Assembly: GCA_028278455.1 (NCBI GenBank)
Contig: JANQEH010000165.1
Location: forward strand, 1-43,020
Origin: a bacterium
GTDB lineage: Bacteria > SM23-31
Direction of reading: 5' to 3'
DNA: 43,020 nt
A program made the position numbers and the translations under genes. Positions 17,464 to 25,895 of the stretch are shown here, one piece after another (positions within the stretch are counted from its first letter, which is position 1; each line of letters begins with the position of its first letter). Below the pieces are notes generated by a model. That model was not told where the DNA came from, did not search any database, and was given only the letters and a program-made list of their open reading frames with translations.

Positions 17464-18621
17464 ATGAAAAGATTTTTCCTACTGGTCGGTATTCATATCA
17501 TTTTATCAACTATTTTAAACAATTTATCTTTCGCTCAGGACAGACAGCGAGAAAAACCTCCCCTGCAACTTGACAGGATAAATCTCCCTTCCGGATTCAG
17601 CATTGAAGTTTTTGCCGATAACATCCAGGGAGCTAGATCGATGGCAGTCAGCCCAGCGGGAGTTCTGTATGTAGGTACAAGATCAAGGCGAAACGGTATG
17701 GTATATGCCGTTATAGATTCCGATAAGGATAATAGCGCGGACAGGGTTTATACAATAGCATCAGGTCTTTTCATGCCGAACGGAGTTGTTTTTAAAGACG
17801 GCAGCCTCTTTATTTCAGAAGTTAACAGGATCATCAGGTTCGATAACATTGATGACAGGCTTGACGATCCGCCTGATCCTGTAGTTATTTATGATCAGCT
17901 GCCTGATGATACTCATCACGGCTGGAAATATATGGGACTTGGACCGGATGGGATGCTATATTTCGATATCGGAGCCCCGAGCAATGCCGATCTTCATGAA
18001 CTCCCCTTCGCCACTATATCGAGGATCAACACAGACGGAACAGGATTCGAGAATTATGTTTACGGTGTAAGACATTCTGTCGGATTTGACTGGGATCCCA
18101 ATACGGGAGACCTCTGGTTTACCGATAACGGGCGTGACTGGCTCGGTGACGACTTACCTCCGGATGAGCTGAATCACGTTACTGAAAAGGGACAGCATTT
18201 TGGATATCCATATTTTTATGGTAGGGATATCGCAGATCCCGAGCATGGATCAAAAAGGGAAATAGGCGATTTTGTTCCAGCTGAAATGGAACTTCAGGCA
18301 CACGCCGCAGCCCTCGGGATGAAATTTTATTCCGGAGACATGTTCCCGGATGAATATCGCGGTCAGATCTTCATTGCCGAACATGGTTCATGGAACAGAT
18401 CGGCAGGTGTACCACATAACGGCAACCGGATCACACTTGTACGGATAATGAATGACAAAGCTGTTAGCTATGAGGTATTTGCAGATGGCTGGCTCCTCGA
18501 TGACGGCAGGAGAAGATTCGGAAGGCCGGTTGATATTCTGATTTTGCCTGACGGATCAATGCTTGTTTCCGACGACTATGCAGGGGTGATCTATAGAATT
18601 ACTTATTCGGATAATAACTGA
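17464..18621 (+). CDS. Sorbosone/PQQ-dependent sugar dehydrogenase family protein
   Basis: Periplasmic six-bladed propeller of the soluble glucose/sorbosone dehydrogenase family, 385 aa with a signal peptide (1-24, ending LSFAQ). Family motifs seen in order: LPSGFSIEVFA, HHGWKYMGLGPDGMLY, YGVRHSVGFDWDP, LWFTDNGRDWLGDDLPPDE, HFGYPYFYG, AHAAALGMKFY, IAEHGSWNR and FGRPVDILILPDGSMLVSDD. These match the L-sorbosone dehydrogenase-like branch. PQQ use and the real substrate are unproven. No haem c CxxCH motif is present, so electrons would need a separate acceptor. AGGAGG lies close upstream of the ATG at 17464. Confidence 0.88.
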   Translation: MKRFFLLVGIHIILSTILNNLSFAQDRQREKPPLQLDRINLPSGFSIEVFADNIQGARSMAVSPAGVLYVGTRSRRNGMVYAVIDSDKDNSADRVYTIASGLFMPNGVVFKDGSLFISEVNRIIRFDNIDDRLDDPPDPVVIYDQLPDDTHHGWKYMGLGPDGMLYFDIGAPSNADLHELPFATISRINTDGTGFENYVYGVRHSVGFDWDPNTGDLWFTDNGRDWLGDDLPPDELNHVTEKGQHFGYPYFYGRDIADPEHGSKREIGDFVPAEMELQAHAAALGMKFYSGDMFPDEYRGQIFIAEHGSWNRSAGVPHNGNRITLVRIMNDKAVSYEVFADGWLLDDGRRRFGRPVDILILPDGSMLVSDDYAGVIYRITYSDNN

Positions 18622-18658
18622 ATAGTATTATTATAACAGATTGAATATATGTCAAAAG

Positions 18659-18687
18659 AAAGCCCCGGTTAAGCCGGGGCTTTTTTT
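18659..18687. terminator. Bidirectional Rho-independent terminator between convergent genes
   Basis: Ten-bp stem AAAGCCCCGG (18659-18668) with CCGGGGCTTT (18674-18683), a 5-nt loop, then T residues to 18687. On the other strand the stem is followed by CTTTCTTTT-like sequence. It lies 37 nt after the dehydrogenase stop and 60 nt beyond the stop of the last S9 peptidase gene, so it can end both transcripts. Confidence 0.9.
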
Positions 18688-18747
18688 GTAATCTCCTTTT
18701 CGGCAACCATAAACAGTAACCACTAAAGTGTATAATTGCCTGAATTG

Positions 18748-21069
18748 CTATTTTTTGTTATAGTCTTTCAGATCAACATTGGTCCTGTAGTCTCCGAGAA
18801 GGTGCTCAGCAAAATAGTACCACATCATCCTTTCGATATAACTTGTATAGTCCCCATATGTATGCCTCTTACCCGGGAATATCTTAAGATCGAACCTCTT
18901 ACCGGCCTTAATCAATTCATCAACAACTCTAATTGTGTTAGCAGGGTGGACATTATTATCTACTTCACCATGATAAAGAAGCAAATGCCCTTTCAGATTT
19001 TTTGCTAGACTCTGGTTCGTCGGGATCTTGCTTTCAAATGTAGTTACTTCCAATTCTTCACCTGTTTCCTTGTCCTTCTTCTTCTTTGTAACCTCTTTCA
19101 CTCCGTGATGTGACTCACTCCACCAGAGATTATATATATTATTATCATGGTTACCGCATGAGGAAACAGCTACCTTATAAAAATCCGGGTATGATAGAAT
19201 AGCAGCCGTAGACATAAATCCACCGCCTGATCTACCGTAAATGCCGACCTTGTTGATGTCTATGAAAGAATGCCTTGCCGCAAGCTGTTCAAGGGCTGCT
19301 TTGTTATCGGCCAGGGGATAATCTCTCAGGTTATCATAGCCGTAATTATGATACCATTTTGATCTTTGAGGGCTTCCTCCCCGCTGCCCCACAGAAACAA
19401 CAATAAATCCAAGCTGAGCGAGTGGAATGTTATGAACTCTCTGGTTCCTGATCTCCATAAAAGTCTTCGTAACCGGTTCCGCCTGTGGACCGGGATAACA
19501 ATAAGCTATAATCGGATACTTCTTCTCCGGATCGAAGTCGAACGGTTTCCACATAACACCATACAGATCAGTAATGCCGTCTGCCGCTTTGACCTTAAAT
19601 GGCTCTGCTGATTTCCAGCCGGCTTCAACAAGTTTTGTGATGTCAACATTTTCCAGCTCGAGGACTATATTTCCGCGATTATCTCTTAGTACTGATCTTG
19701 ATGGTAGATCTATTCTGGAAAATGTGTCAACGAAATAATTATTCGAGTTTGACATACGGAAGCTGTGAGTTGCATTCTCTTCAGTCAATAGCTGGACATT
19801 ACCTCCGTCGAATCCGACTTTATAATACATATTGTAGTAAGGATCTATACCGTCTTCCTTACCATAGGCTTCCACGTACAGCATTCTCCCAGTTGTATCT
19901 ACCCGGCTAATATTACCGACTGTATATGCTCCTTCCGTTATTCTGTTCTTCAGGTTTCCGTCACCGTCGTAAAGATACAAATGAGCCCATCCATCACGCT
20001 CAGATAGCCAGATCAATTCATCACCGTTGTTGATCTGAGCAAAACGTAGCATCATAGTGTGAAAATATGGCTCGATATGTTCTGAGATAAGGATTCTCAC
20101 CTCACCTGTCTCCGTATTAGCCTCGCAAAGCTCAAGATCTTTCCAGGTCCGGTCTCTGCGGACAAAATAGAGTATATCCGATCTGTTACCTGCAAAATAG
20201 GTTCTTTCCAAAGACTGGTCTTTCCATTTTGCTATATCTGCATCGATTCTGGATTTAGATTCGACATCAAAGAATGTCAATTCATATTGATTTATGTTCT
20301 TTTCTCCCGGCAGCGGGTATTTATATGTCTCGAGTGTGGGGCGGGGTTTTGCTGTGGAATTTATCACCCACAAATCGCCTACTTTGCGTGAATCGGTTCT
20401 TCTGACAAAAAGCTTTTTAGAATCCTTAAACCAGTTTGCTGCCGCTCTCACCCGCTTTGTCTTTGAAGTATCAGATGCATTCTGGTTGAAACTATACCAT
20501 CTTTCACCGTCTGTTGTAAGCCGGTACTCTGTACTGTCAGGATCGCCTGCTTTCATAAGGTAAAGATTATGATTCTTAGCGAATACTACCCATGAACTGT
20601 CCGGAGAAAAATGTTTCCAGCGCTGCGGACGGATTTCTTTCTCTTTATCTTTGATCTTAGTAACAGTTGTGCTGTTCAGAACATAATCATAAATAGCATC
20701 CTCGTCTTCAAATGTAAAAGTATTGCTGTCTTTGAAAGTGAGGTTTCTCAGGTTCAGTTCTTTTGAGTTTACCGGTTTATTCGTCAGTCTTGTGAGCTCC
20801 GAAGCCAGCATTTCACGGTCAAACATCAGGTTTTTAGTTTTTCTTGCCGCATCGACAACATAATAATTTGTCCCGTCACTGGTCTTATAGCTGTACCAGA
20901 ACCTGTCGGTGCCCTCGATCCAATTAGGCCTCAGGTTCCTGTCTCCAACCATTTTCCGGAGGTTTTCCGGTGCGAATCTTTCAGCAGCTTCAAAATTTGC
21001 TTTCTGAGCAATAGCATATCCTGTCATTATCAGCAGAATAATAAAGGATAAAAGCGGTTTTTTAGCCAT
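18748..21069 (-). CDS. Secreted S9 (DPP-IV-like) serine peptidase, paralogue A
   Basis: Exported prolyl-oligopeptidase-family exopeptidase (773 aa) expected to release di- or tripeptides in the periplasm. It has a signal peptide (1-22, ending YAIAQ), a DPP-IV-type eight-bladed propeller (about 60-480, with WLSERDGWAHLYLYD) and an alpha/beta hydrolase domain (about 500-765). Triad: S614 (YGRSGGG), D704 (GEVDNNVH) and H736 (PGKRH). Y525 in YCYPGPQ fits the oxyanion tyrosine. I do not find the YEEE glutamate pair of true DPP-IV, so its N-terminal selectivity is open. The ATG at 21069 has AGGAG 8 nt upstream, while the longer frame to 21096 has none. It is last of four tandem paralogues and the only one with Arg before the serine. 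Confidence 0.92.
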   Translation of the reverse strand: MAKKPLLSFIILLIMTGYAIAQKANFEAAERFAPENLRKMVGDRNLRPNWIEGTDRFWYSYKTSDGTNYYVVDAARKTKNLMFDREMLASELTRLTNKPVNSKELNLRNLTFKDSNTFTFEDEDAIYDYVLNSTTVTKIKDKEKEIRPQRWKHFSPDSSWVVFAKNHNLYLMKAGDPDSTEYRLTTDGERWYSFNQNASDTSKTKRVRAAANWFKDSKKLFVRRTDSRKVGDLWVINSTAKPRPTLETYKYPLPGEKNINQYELTFFDVESKSRIDADIAKWKDQSLERTYFAGNRSDILYFVRRDRTWKDLELCEANTETGEVRILISEHIEPYFHTMMLRFAQINNGDELIWLSERDGWAHLYLYDGDGNLKNRITEGAYTVGNISRVDTTGRMLYVEAYGKEDGIDPYYNMYYKVGFDGGNVQLLTEENATHSFRMSNSNNYFVDTFSRIDLPSRSVLRDNRGNIVLELENVDITKLVEAGWKSAEPFKVKAADGITDLYGVMWKPFDFDPEKKYPIIAYCYPGPQAEPVTKTFMEIRNQRVHNIPLAQLGFIVVSVGQRGGSPQRSKWYHNYGYDNLRDYPLADNKAALEQLAARHSFIDINKVGIYGRSGGGFMSTAAILSYPDFYKVAVSSCGNHDNNIYNLWWSESHHGVKEVTKKKKDKETGEELEVTTFESKIPTNQSLAKNLKGHLLLYHGEVDNNVHPANTIRVVDELIKAGKRFDLKIFPGKRHTYGDYTSYIERMMWYYFAEHLLGDYRTNVDLKDYNKK

Positions 21070-21077
21070 TTTATTTA

Positions 21078-21082
21078 CTCCT
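21078..21082 (-). promoter_or_regulatory. Ribosome binding site for S9 paralogue A
   Basis: AGGAG on the minus strand, 8 nt before the ATG at 21069. It decides against the upstream in-frame ATG at 21096. Confidence 0.75.
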
Positions 21083-21099
21083 AAGTTGTTAATCATCTA

Positions 21100-23460
21100 T
21101 TATTTATCGTGATTATATATTTCAACATTTGTCCTATAATCGAAAAGCAGATGCTCCGCAAAATAGTACCACATCATTCTTTCGAAATACCTGGAATAAC
21201 TTCCAAAACCATGCCTTTTTCCAGGCATGATCATGAAATCGAATCTCTTACCTGCCTTGATCAGAGCATCCGCAACTCTTGTTGTGTTTGCCGGATGGAC
21301 GTTGTTATCCATATCTCCATGCACGAGAAGCAGTTTGCCTTTAAGGTTTTTTGCAAGAGACCAGTTGTTGTCTATTTTTGCCTCGAATACGATTTCTGTC
21401 TCCTTTTCATCCTGAACACTATTACCCTCGGATTTCTTATTTTTACCCTTCTTTTTCTTCTCCACTTCTTTTACGCCATAGTGAACTTCACCCCACCAAA
21501 TATTATAGATCATATTATCGTGATTACCTGCAGAAGAGACCGCAACTTTATAAAAATCAGGGTATTTCAGCATTGCTGCAGTAGACATATTACCACCTCC
21601 GGAATGTCCATATATCCCAACCCTGCTGATATCGATAAAACTGTGTCTAGCTGCAAGCTGCTCGAGGGCATATTTATTATCCTCTAGCGGATAATCACGC
21701 GCATTTCCGTAGCCCCAGTTATGATAATATTTTGATCTCTGGGGACTTCCTCCACGGTTTCCTACAGCAACAACAATGCATCCGAGCTGTGCAATTGAAA
21801 CATTCCTACCGCGAGAGCCGGTTATTGTGAACGGCTTTGGAACAGGTTCAGACTGAGGTCCCGGGTAAACATATGTAACGATCGGATATTTCTTCTCAGG
21901 ATCGAAATCGAATGGTTTCCACATCACTCCGTAAAGATCGGTTACACCGTCTGCTGCCTTTACAGTAAATGTCTCAGGCATTTTCCACCCGGCTTCAACC
22001 ATTTTTGAAATATCGGTCTTTTCGAGTTCCATTACTATCCTGCCTTCATTATCCCGGACTACCGAAATTGGCTCCATATCGATCCTTGAATATGTATCGG
22101 TGAAATAGGAGTATGAATCTGACATTCTGAAAGTGTGGGTTGCATTTTCCGGTGTGAGCAGTTTCAGACCGGATCCATCAAATCCTACACTGTAAAACAT
22201 GCTGTAATATGGATCAACACCTTCCTCTTTGCCGTATCCTTCAAAATAAAGTGTCCTGCCTGTAGTATCTATCATTACTGCGCTTCGTACCGTGAATGGA
22301 CCGGATGTTATTCTGTTCTTAAGGTTACCTTCACTGTCGTAAAGATAAAAATGCCCCCAGCCGTCACGCTCAGACCACCAGATCAGCTCTTCACCGTCAT
22401 TTATAAGTTTTAATGTCGCATATCTTGTATTGATATATGGTTTGCAGTCTTCGGAAATAAGTACCTTTGTCTCCCCGGTCTCGGTATCCGATACACACAG
22501 ATCTACCTTGTTCCAAGCCCTGTTCCTGCGCATGAAGTAGATCTTATCCGATCCCTTTCCAGTAAAAATATAACCTCCATAAAAATATACTCCACCTATC
22601 GATTGGTCTTTCCATTTTGCGGCATCAACTTCCACTCTTTTCTTCGATTCAACATCGAAAATTATTAGCTCATCTTGTGCAATATTCTTTTCGCCGGGCA
22701 TTGAATATTTATAAGTTTCGAGTTTAGGTCGCCCCTTTGCCGTAGAATTTATCACCCAGAGATCACCGACATTTCTACGATCTTGTCTCCTCACATAGAT
22801 TTTCTTTGAGTCTCTGAACCAGGAAGCGTTAGCATATTTTCTTTTTGTTTTGGATGTATCGTCGTCATCTGCAGCAAAACTGTACCAGTTCTCTCCATCG
22901 GTTGTCAATTGAATTTCTATACTGTCGGAATCATTGGTTTTCATTAAATAGAGGTTATGGTTCTTCGCGAATACGACATATGAACTATCCGGTGCAAAGT
23001 TTCTCCAGCCTCTCCTCCCGGAGCTACTATCAGTAGTATCTACCAGCGCAACCACTTGTGTATTCATGTCATATTCAAATCTCAGACTATCTACATTAAA
23101 TGAAAAAGCCGTGTTGTTATTAAAGAATTTTATGTTTTTTACCTGCAAATCAAGGGCGTTATACGGTTTATTCGTCATTATTGTCAGCTGAGAGGCCATG
23201 TAGTCCCTGTCGAATAGCGGTTCTTTTGTTTTTCTTCCCGGATCCACCAGGTAAAAATTTGTCCCGTCTCCCGTTTTAAAGCTATACCAGAACTTATCAG
23301 AATTCTCAAGCCATCCGGGCCTCAAAGAAGTACTACCTGCCATTTTAGAAAGCTCCTCTGTATTGAATCTTTCTGCTAACTCAAAGTTTGCAGTCTGTGC
23401 AATCAGCGCAGATGATGATAACAAAAATACCAATATTACAATACCGGTTTTCCTTAACAT
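21100..23460 (-). CDS. Secreted S9 (DPP-IV-like) serine peptidase, paralogue B
   Basis: Second tandem copy, 786 aa. Signal peptide 1-22 (SSSALIAQ), propeller with WWSERDGWGHFYLYD (about 361-375), and a catalytic domain with S620 (YGHSGGG), D718 (GDMDNNVH) and H750 (PGKRH). The frame extends to 23517, which would overlap the next gene by 32 nt, but GGAGG lies 6 nt before the ATG at 23460 and the signal peptide starts there. Between the serine and the aspartate it carries the longest lysine-rich insert of the four (about 664-692). It shares INSTAK and the YRTNV tail with paralogue A, so these two may be the most recent duplicates (inference). It ends 30 nt before A. Confidence 0.92.
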   Translation of the reverse strand: MLRKTGIVILVFLLSSSALIAQTANFELAERFNTEELSKMAGSTSLRPGWLENSDKFWYSFKTGDGTNFYLVDPGRKTKEPLFDRDYMASQLTIMTNKPYNALDLQVKNIKFFNNNTAFSFNVDSLRFEYDMNTQVVALVDTTDSSSGRRGWRNFAPDSSYVVFAKNHNLYLMKTNDSDSIEIQLTTDGENWYSFAADDDDTSKTKRKYANASWFRDSKKIYVRRQDRRNVGDLWVINSTAKGRPKLETYKYSMPGEKNIAQDELIIFDVESKKRVEVDAAKWKDQSIGGVYFYGGYIFTGKGSDKIYFMRRNRAWNKVDLCVSDTETGETKVLISEDCKPYINTRYATLKLINDGEELIWWSERDGWGHFYLYDSEGNLKNRITSGPFTVRSAVMIDTTGRTLYFEGYGKEEGVDPYYSMFYSVGFDGSGLKLLTPENATHTFRMSDSYSYFTDTYSRIDMEPISVVRDNEGRIVMELEKTDISKMVEAGWKMPETFTVKAADGVTDLYGVMWKPFDFDPEKKYPIVTYVYPGPQSEPVPKPFTITGSRGRNVSIAQLGCIVVAVGNRGGSPQRSKYYHNWGYGNARDYPLEDNKYALEQLAARHSFIDISRVGIYGHSGGGNMSTAAMLKYPDFYKVAVSSAGNHDNMIYNIWWGEVHYGVKEVEKKKKGKNKKSEGNSVQDEKETEIVFEAKIDNNWSLAKNLKGKLLLVHGDMDNNVHPANTTRVADALIKAGKRFDFMIMPGKRHGFGSYSRYFERMMWYYFAEHLLFDYRTNVEIYNHDK

Positions 23461-23466
23461 CGTTAA

Positions 23467-23471
23467 CCTCC
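23467..23471 (-). promoter_or_regulatory. Ribosome binding site for S9 paralogue B
   Basis: GGAGG on the minus strand, 6 nt before the ATG at 23460. It removes the apparent overlap with paralogue C. Confidence 0.8.
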
Positions 23472-23485
23472 GAATAATAGATATT

Positions 23486-25858
23486 TTAGTTTTTCTTGTC
23501 ATTGATGTATATATCACTCCCTGATCTGTAATCTCCTATCAGATGCTCAGCAAAATAGTCCCAGAGCATTTTTACAAAATAATTGCTGTAATTTCCGAAT
23601 CTGTGCCTTTTTCCCGGCAGTATCATGAAATCGAACCGTTTTTCAGCCTTAATCAGGGCATCAGCCACCCTTATTGTATTCGCCGGATGTACATTATTAT
23701 CCATGTCCCCAGTAACCAGAAGAAGGTGTCCTTTTAGGTTCTTAGCTATCTCCCAGTTTGTTGGAAACTTAGCCTCAAAAACTGTTTCTGCTTCGCCTTC
23801 ATCTATATCCTTCCCTTTTTTTACTTTCTTTTCTTTTACTCCGTAATGGAATTCACCCCACCATATATTATAAATATTATTGTCGTGATTACCTGCAGAC
23901 GATACTGCTACCTTAAAGAAATCAGGATAGACCAGCATTGCCGCTGTTGACATGAATCCTCCACCTGAATGGCCGTATATACCTACCCTTCTTACATCTA
24001 TAAATGAATGCCTTGCAGCAAGCTCTTCAATCACTGCTTTTTTATCGGCGAGTCCATAATCTCTCGCGTTACCATAACCATAAGTATGGTAGTATTTTCC
24101 TCGCCATGGTGCTCCGCCCCTATTCCCGAATGACACAACGATAAAGCCAAGCTGTGACAATGCCACATTCCTGTTTTCCGGCGAGAATGTTTTTGGAACC
24201 GCTTCTGAAAAGGGTCCAGGATAAACATATGTAATGATCGGATATTTCTTTTCCGGATCAAAATCGAAGGGCTTCCACATCACCCCATATTGATCCGTGA
24301 TCCCATCATCGGACTTGGCAATAAATGTCTCCGGCATTTTCCAGCCTGCCTCAATAAGCCTTGATACATCTGCTTTTTCGAGTTCCATCAAAACCCTGCC
24401 GCTATTATCTTTCAGGGCTGCTTCAGGCACCATATCTATTCTTGAGAAATTATCTACGAAGTATTTTCTACTCTCAGACATATCCATGTTGTGTGTGGCA
24501 TGCTCCGGTGTCAGGAGAGTCATGCCACTGCCGTCAAATCCTACCCTGTATTGGAGATTGTAGTACGGATCTATCCCATCTTCCTTTCCGTTTATCGTAA
24601 GATATAGAACTCTTGCCGCAGTATCTATCTTAGATATGGCTGCCACATGAAACGCCCCGCTGGTCACCCTGTTTTGCAGATTACCTTCCTTATCATAGAG
24701 GTATAGATGTCCCCATCCATCCCTTTCTGACCACCACAACAGATCATCACCATCATTGACCTCCCTGAAGTGCATATCCATCACATTGAAATAGGGCTCG
24801 CTCTCCTCCTGGATAAGCACCTTAACTGCTCCAGTCTCTGTATTACCAACACACAGGTCAATCTTCTTCCATGCACGGTCTCTCCGTGCGAAATATATTT
24901 TATCCGATGATTTTCCATGATAAATCCCGCGTCCGGTCATGTAATTTCCACCAATAGACTGATCTATCCATTTATCAGCTTCTATTTTTACACGGTTTTT
25001 CTTATCAACATCAAAAATAAAGAGTTCATGCTGCTCAATATATTTTTCACCCGGGACCTGGTACTTATATAATTCCAATTTCGGTCTTGGTTTGGAGAGA
25101 GAATTGATCACCCATAGGTCACTCACTTTCCTGAGGTCTCTTCTAACTGTGTGGAACTTTTTTGAATCCCTGAACCAGGAAGCGCTGGCGCGGACTCTCT
25201 TTTCCATAGTAGTATCGCCCGGATTCGATGCAAAACTGTACCACTTCTCCCCGTCTGTCGTCAGCTGGAATTCAACACTGTCAGGATCATCAGCTTTCAT
25301 CATAAAAAGGTTATGATTTCTTGCAAAAACTACAACAGTACTATCCGGAGAATAATTTCTCCATCTCTTTTCTTTGCGGGCTTTTTTTACTGTATCCAAA
25401 ATAGTCAGCACAGCTGAAGAAATCTCATATCTGAACTGGATACTGTCTACAGTCATCTGGATTGCAGAATTCTCTCTATTGAATGTAAGGTTCTTTAGAT
25501 CCAAATGCTTTGCATTATATGGCTTGTTAGTCAGCACTGTCAGCTTAGAGGCAAGATCTTCATTATCAAACAGATGGTCTTTCGTTCTTCTTGCCGGATC
25601 TACTATATAATAGTTAGTACCCTGTGATGTTTTGAACTTATACCAAAACCGTTCACTGCCTTCCAGCCAGTTAGGACGGACCCTCATATCGTAAATACTG
25701 TTCTTAATATTGTCATACGACCATCGAGTCGCAAGCTCGTAATTTGCTTTTGCCTTTGTTCTTTCCTGATTCTCCTGGGCATATCCGATAATCGAGGTCA
25801 ACATTATGCAGGAAATTATCACTGTGAAAAGCACCTTCGTACTGATTCTAACAGCCAT
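23486..25858 (-). CDS. Secreted S9 (DPP-IV-like) serine peptidase, paralogue C
   Basis: Third tandem copy, 790 aa. Signal peptide (1-28, ending GYAQ), propeller with WWSERDGWGHLYLYD (about 375-389), and a hydrolase domain with S631 (YGHSGGG), D720 (GDMDNNVH) and H752 (PGKRH). Two changes near the active site distinguish it: the usual GGSPxRSK is GGAPWRGK, and the YPGPQ oxyanion segment is YPGPF. AAGGAGG (25868-25874) lies 9 nt before the ATG at 25858. An in-frame ATG at 25888 has no site. It ends 25 nt before paralogue B. Confidence 0.92.
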   Translation of the reverse strand: MAVRISTKVLFTVIISCIMLTSIIGYAQENQERTKAKANYELATRWSYDNIKNSIYDMRVRPNWLEGSERFWYKFKTSQGTNYYIVDPARRTKDHLFDNEDLASKLTVLTNKPYNAKHLDLKNLTFNRENSAIQMTVDSIQFRYEISSAVLTILDTVKKARKEKRWRNYSPDSTVVVFARNHNLFMMKADDPDSVEFQLTTDGEKWYSFASNPGDTTMEKRVRASASWFRDSKKFHTVRRDLRKVSDLWVINSLSKPRPKLELYKYQVPGEKYIEQHELFIFDVDKKNRVKIEADKWIDQSIGGNYMTGRGIYHGKSSDKIYFARRDRAWKKIDLCVGNTETGAVKVLIQEESEPYFNVMDMHFREVNDGDDLLWWSERDGWGHLYLYDKEGNLQNRVTSGAFHVAAISKIDTAARVLYLTINGKEDGIDPYYNLQYRVGFDGSGMTLLTPEHATHNMDMSESRKYFVDNFSRIDMVPEAALKDNSGRVLMELEKADVSRLIEAGWKMPETFIAKSDDGITDQYGVMWKPFDFDPEKKYPIITYVYPGPFSEAVPKTFSPENRNVALSQLGFIVVSFGNRGGAPWRGKYYHTYGYGNARDYGLADKKAVIEELAARHSFIDVRRVGIYGHSGGGFMSTAAMLVYPDFFKVAVSSAGNHDNNIYNIWWGEFHYGVKEKKVKKGKDIDEGEAETVFEAKFPTNWEIAKNLKGHLLLVTGDMDNNVHPANTIRVADALIKAEKRFDFMILPGKRHRFGNYSNYFVKMLWDYFAEHLIGDYRSGSDIYINDKKN

Positions 25859-25867
25859 TTTCTTCTT

Positions 25868-25874
25868 CCTCCTT
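25868..25874 (-). promoter_or_regulatory. Ribosome binding site for S9 paralogue C
   Basis: AAGGAGG on the minus strand, 9 nt before the ATG at 25858. It decides the start. Confidence 0.8.
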
Positions 25875-25895
25875 AAGCTAAAAATCATGTGGATA

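Noticed and set aside
21109..21687. 192-codon plus-strand open frame inside S9 paralogue B
   Set aside because: Antisense shadow with a low-complexity Phe/Cys-rich translation and no ribosome site.
23461..23517. Overlap of S9 paralogues B and C by 32 nt
   Set aside because: It exists only if B starts at 23517. GGAGG and the signal peptide place the start at 23460, leaving a 25-nt gap.
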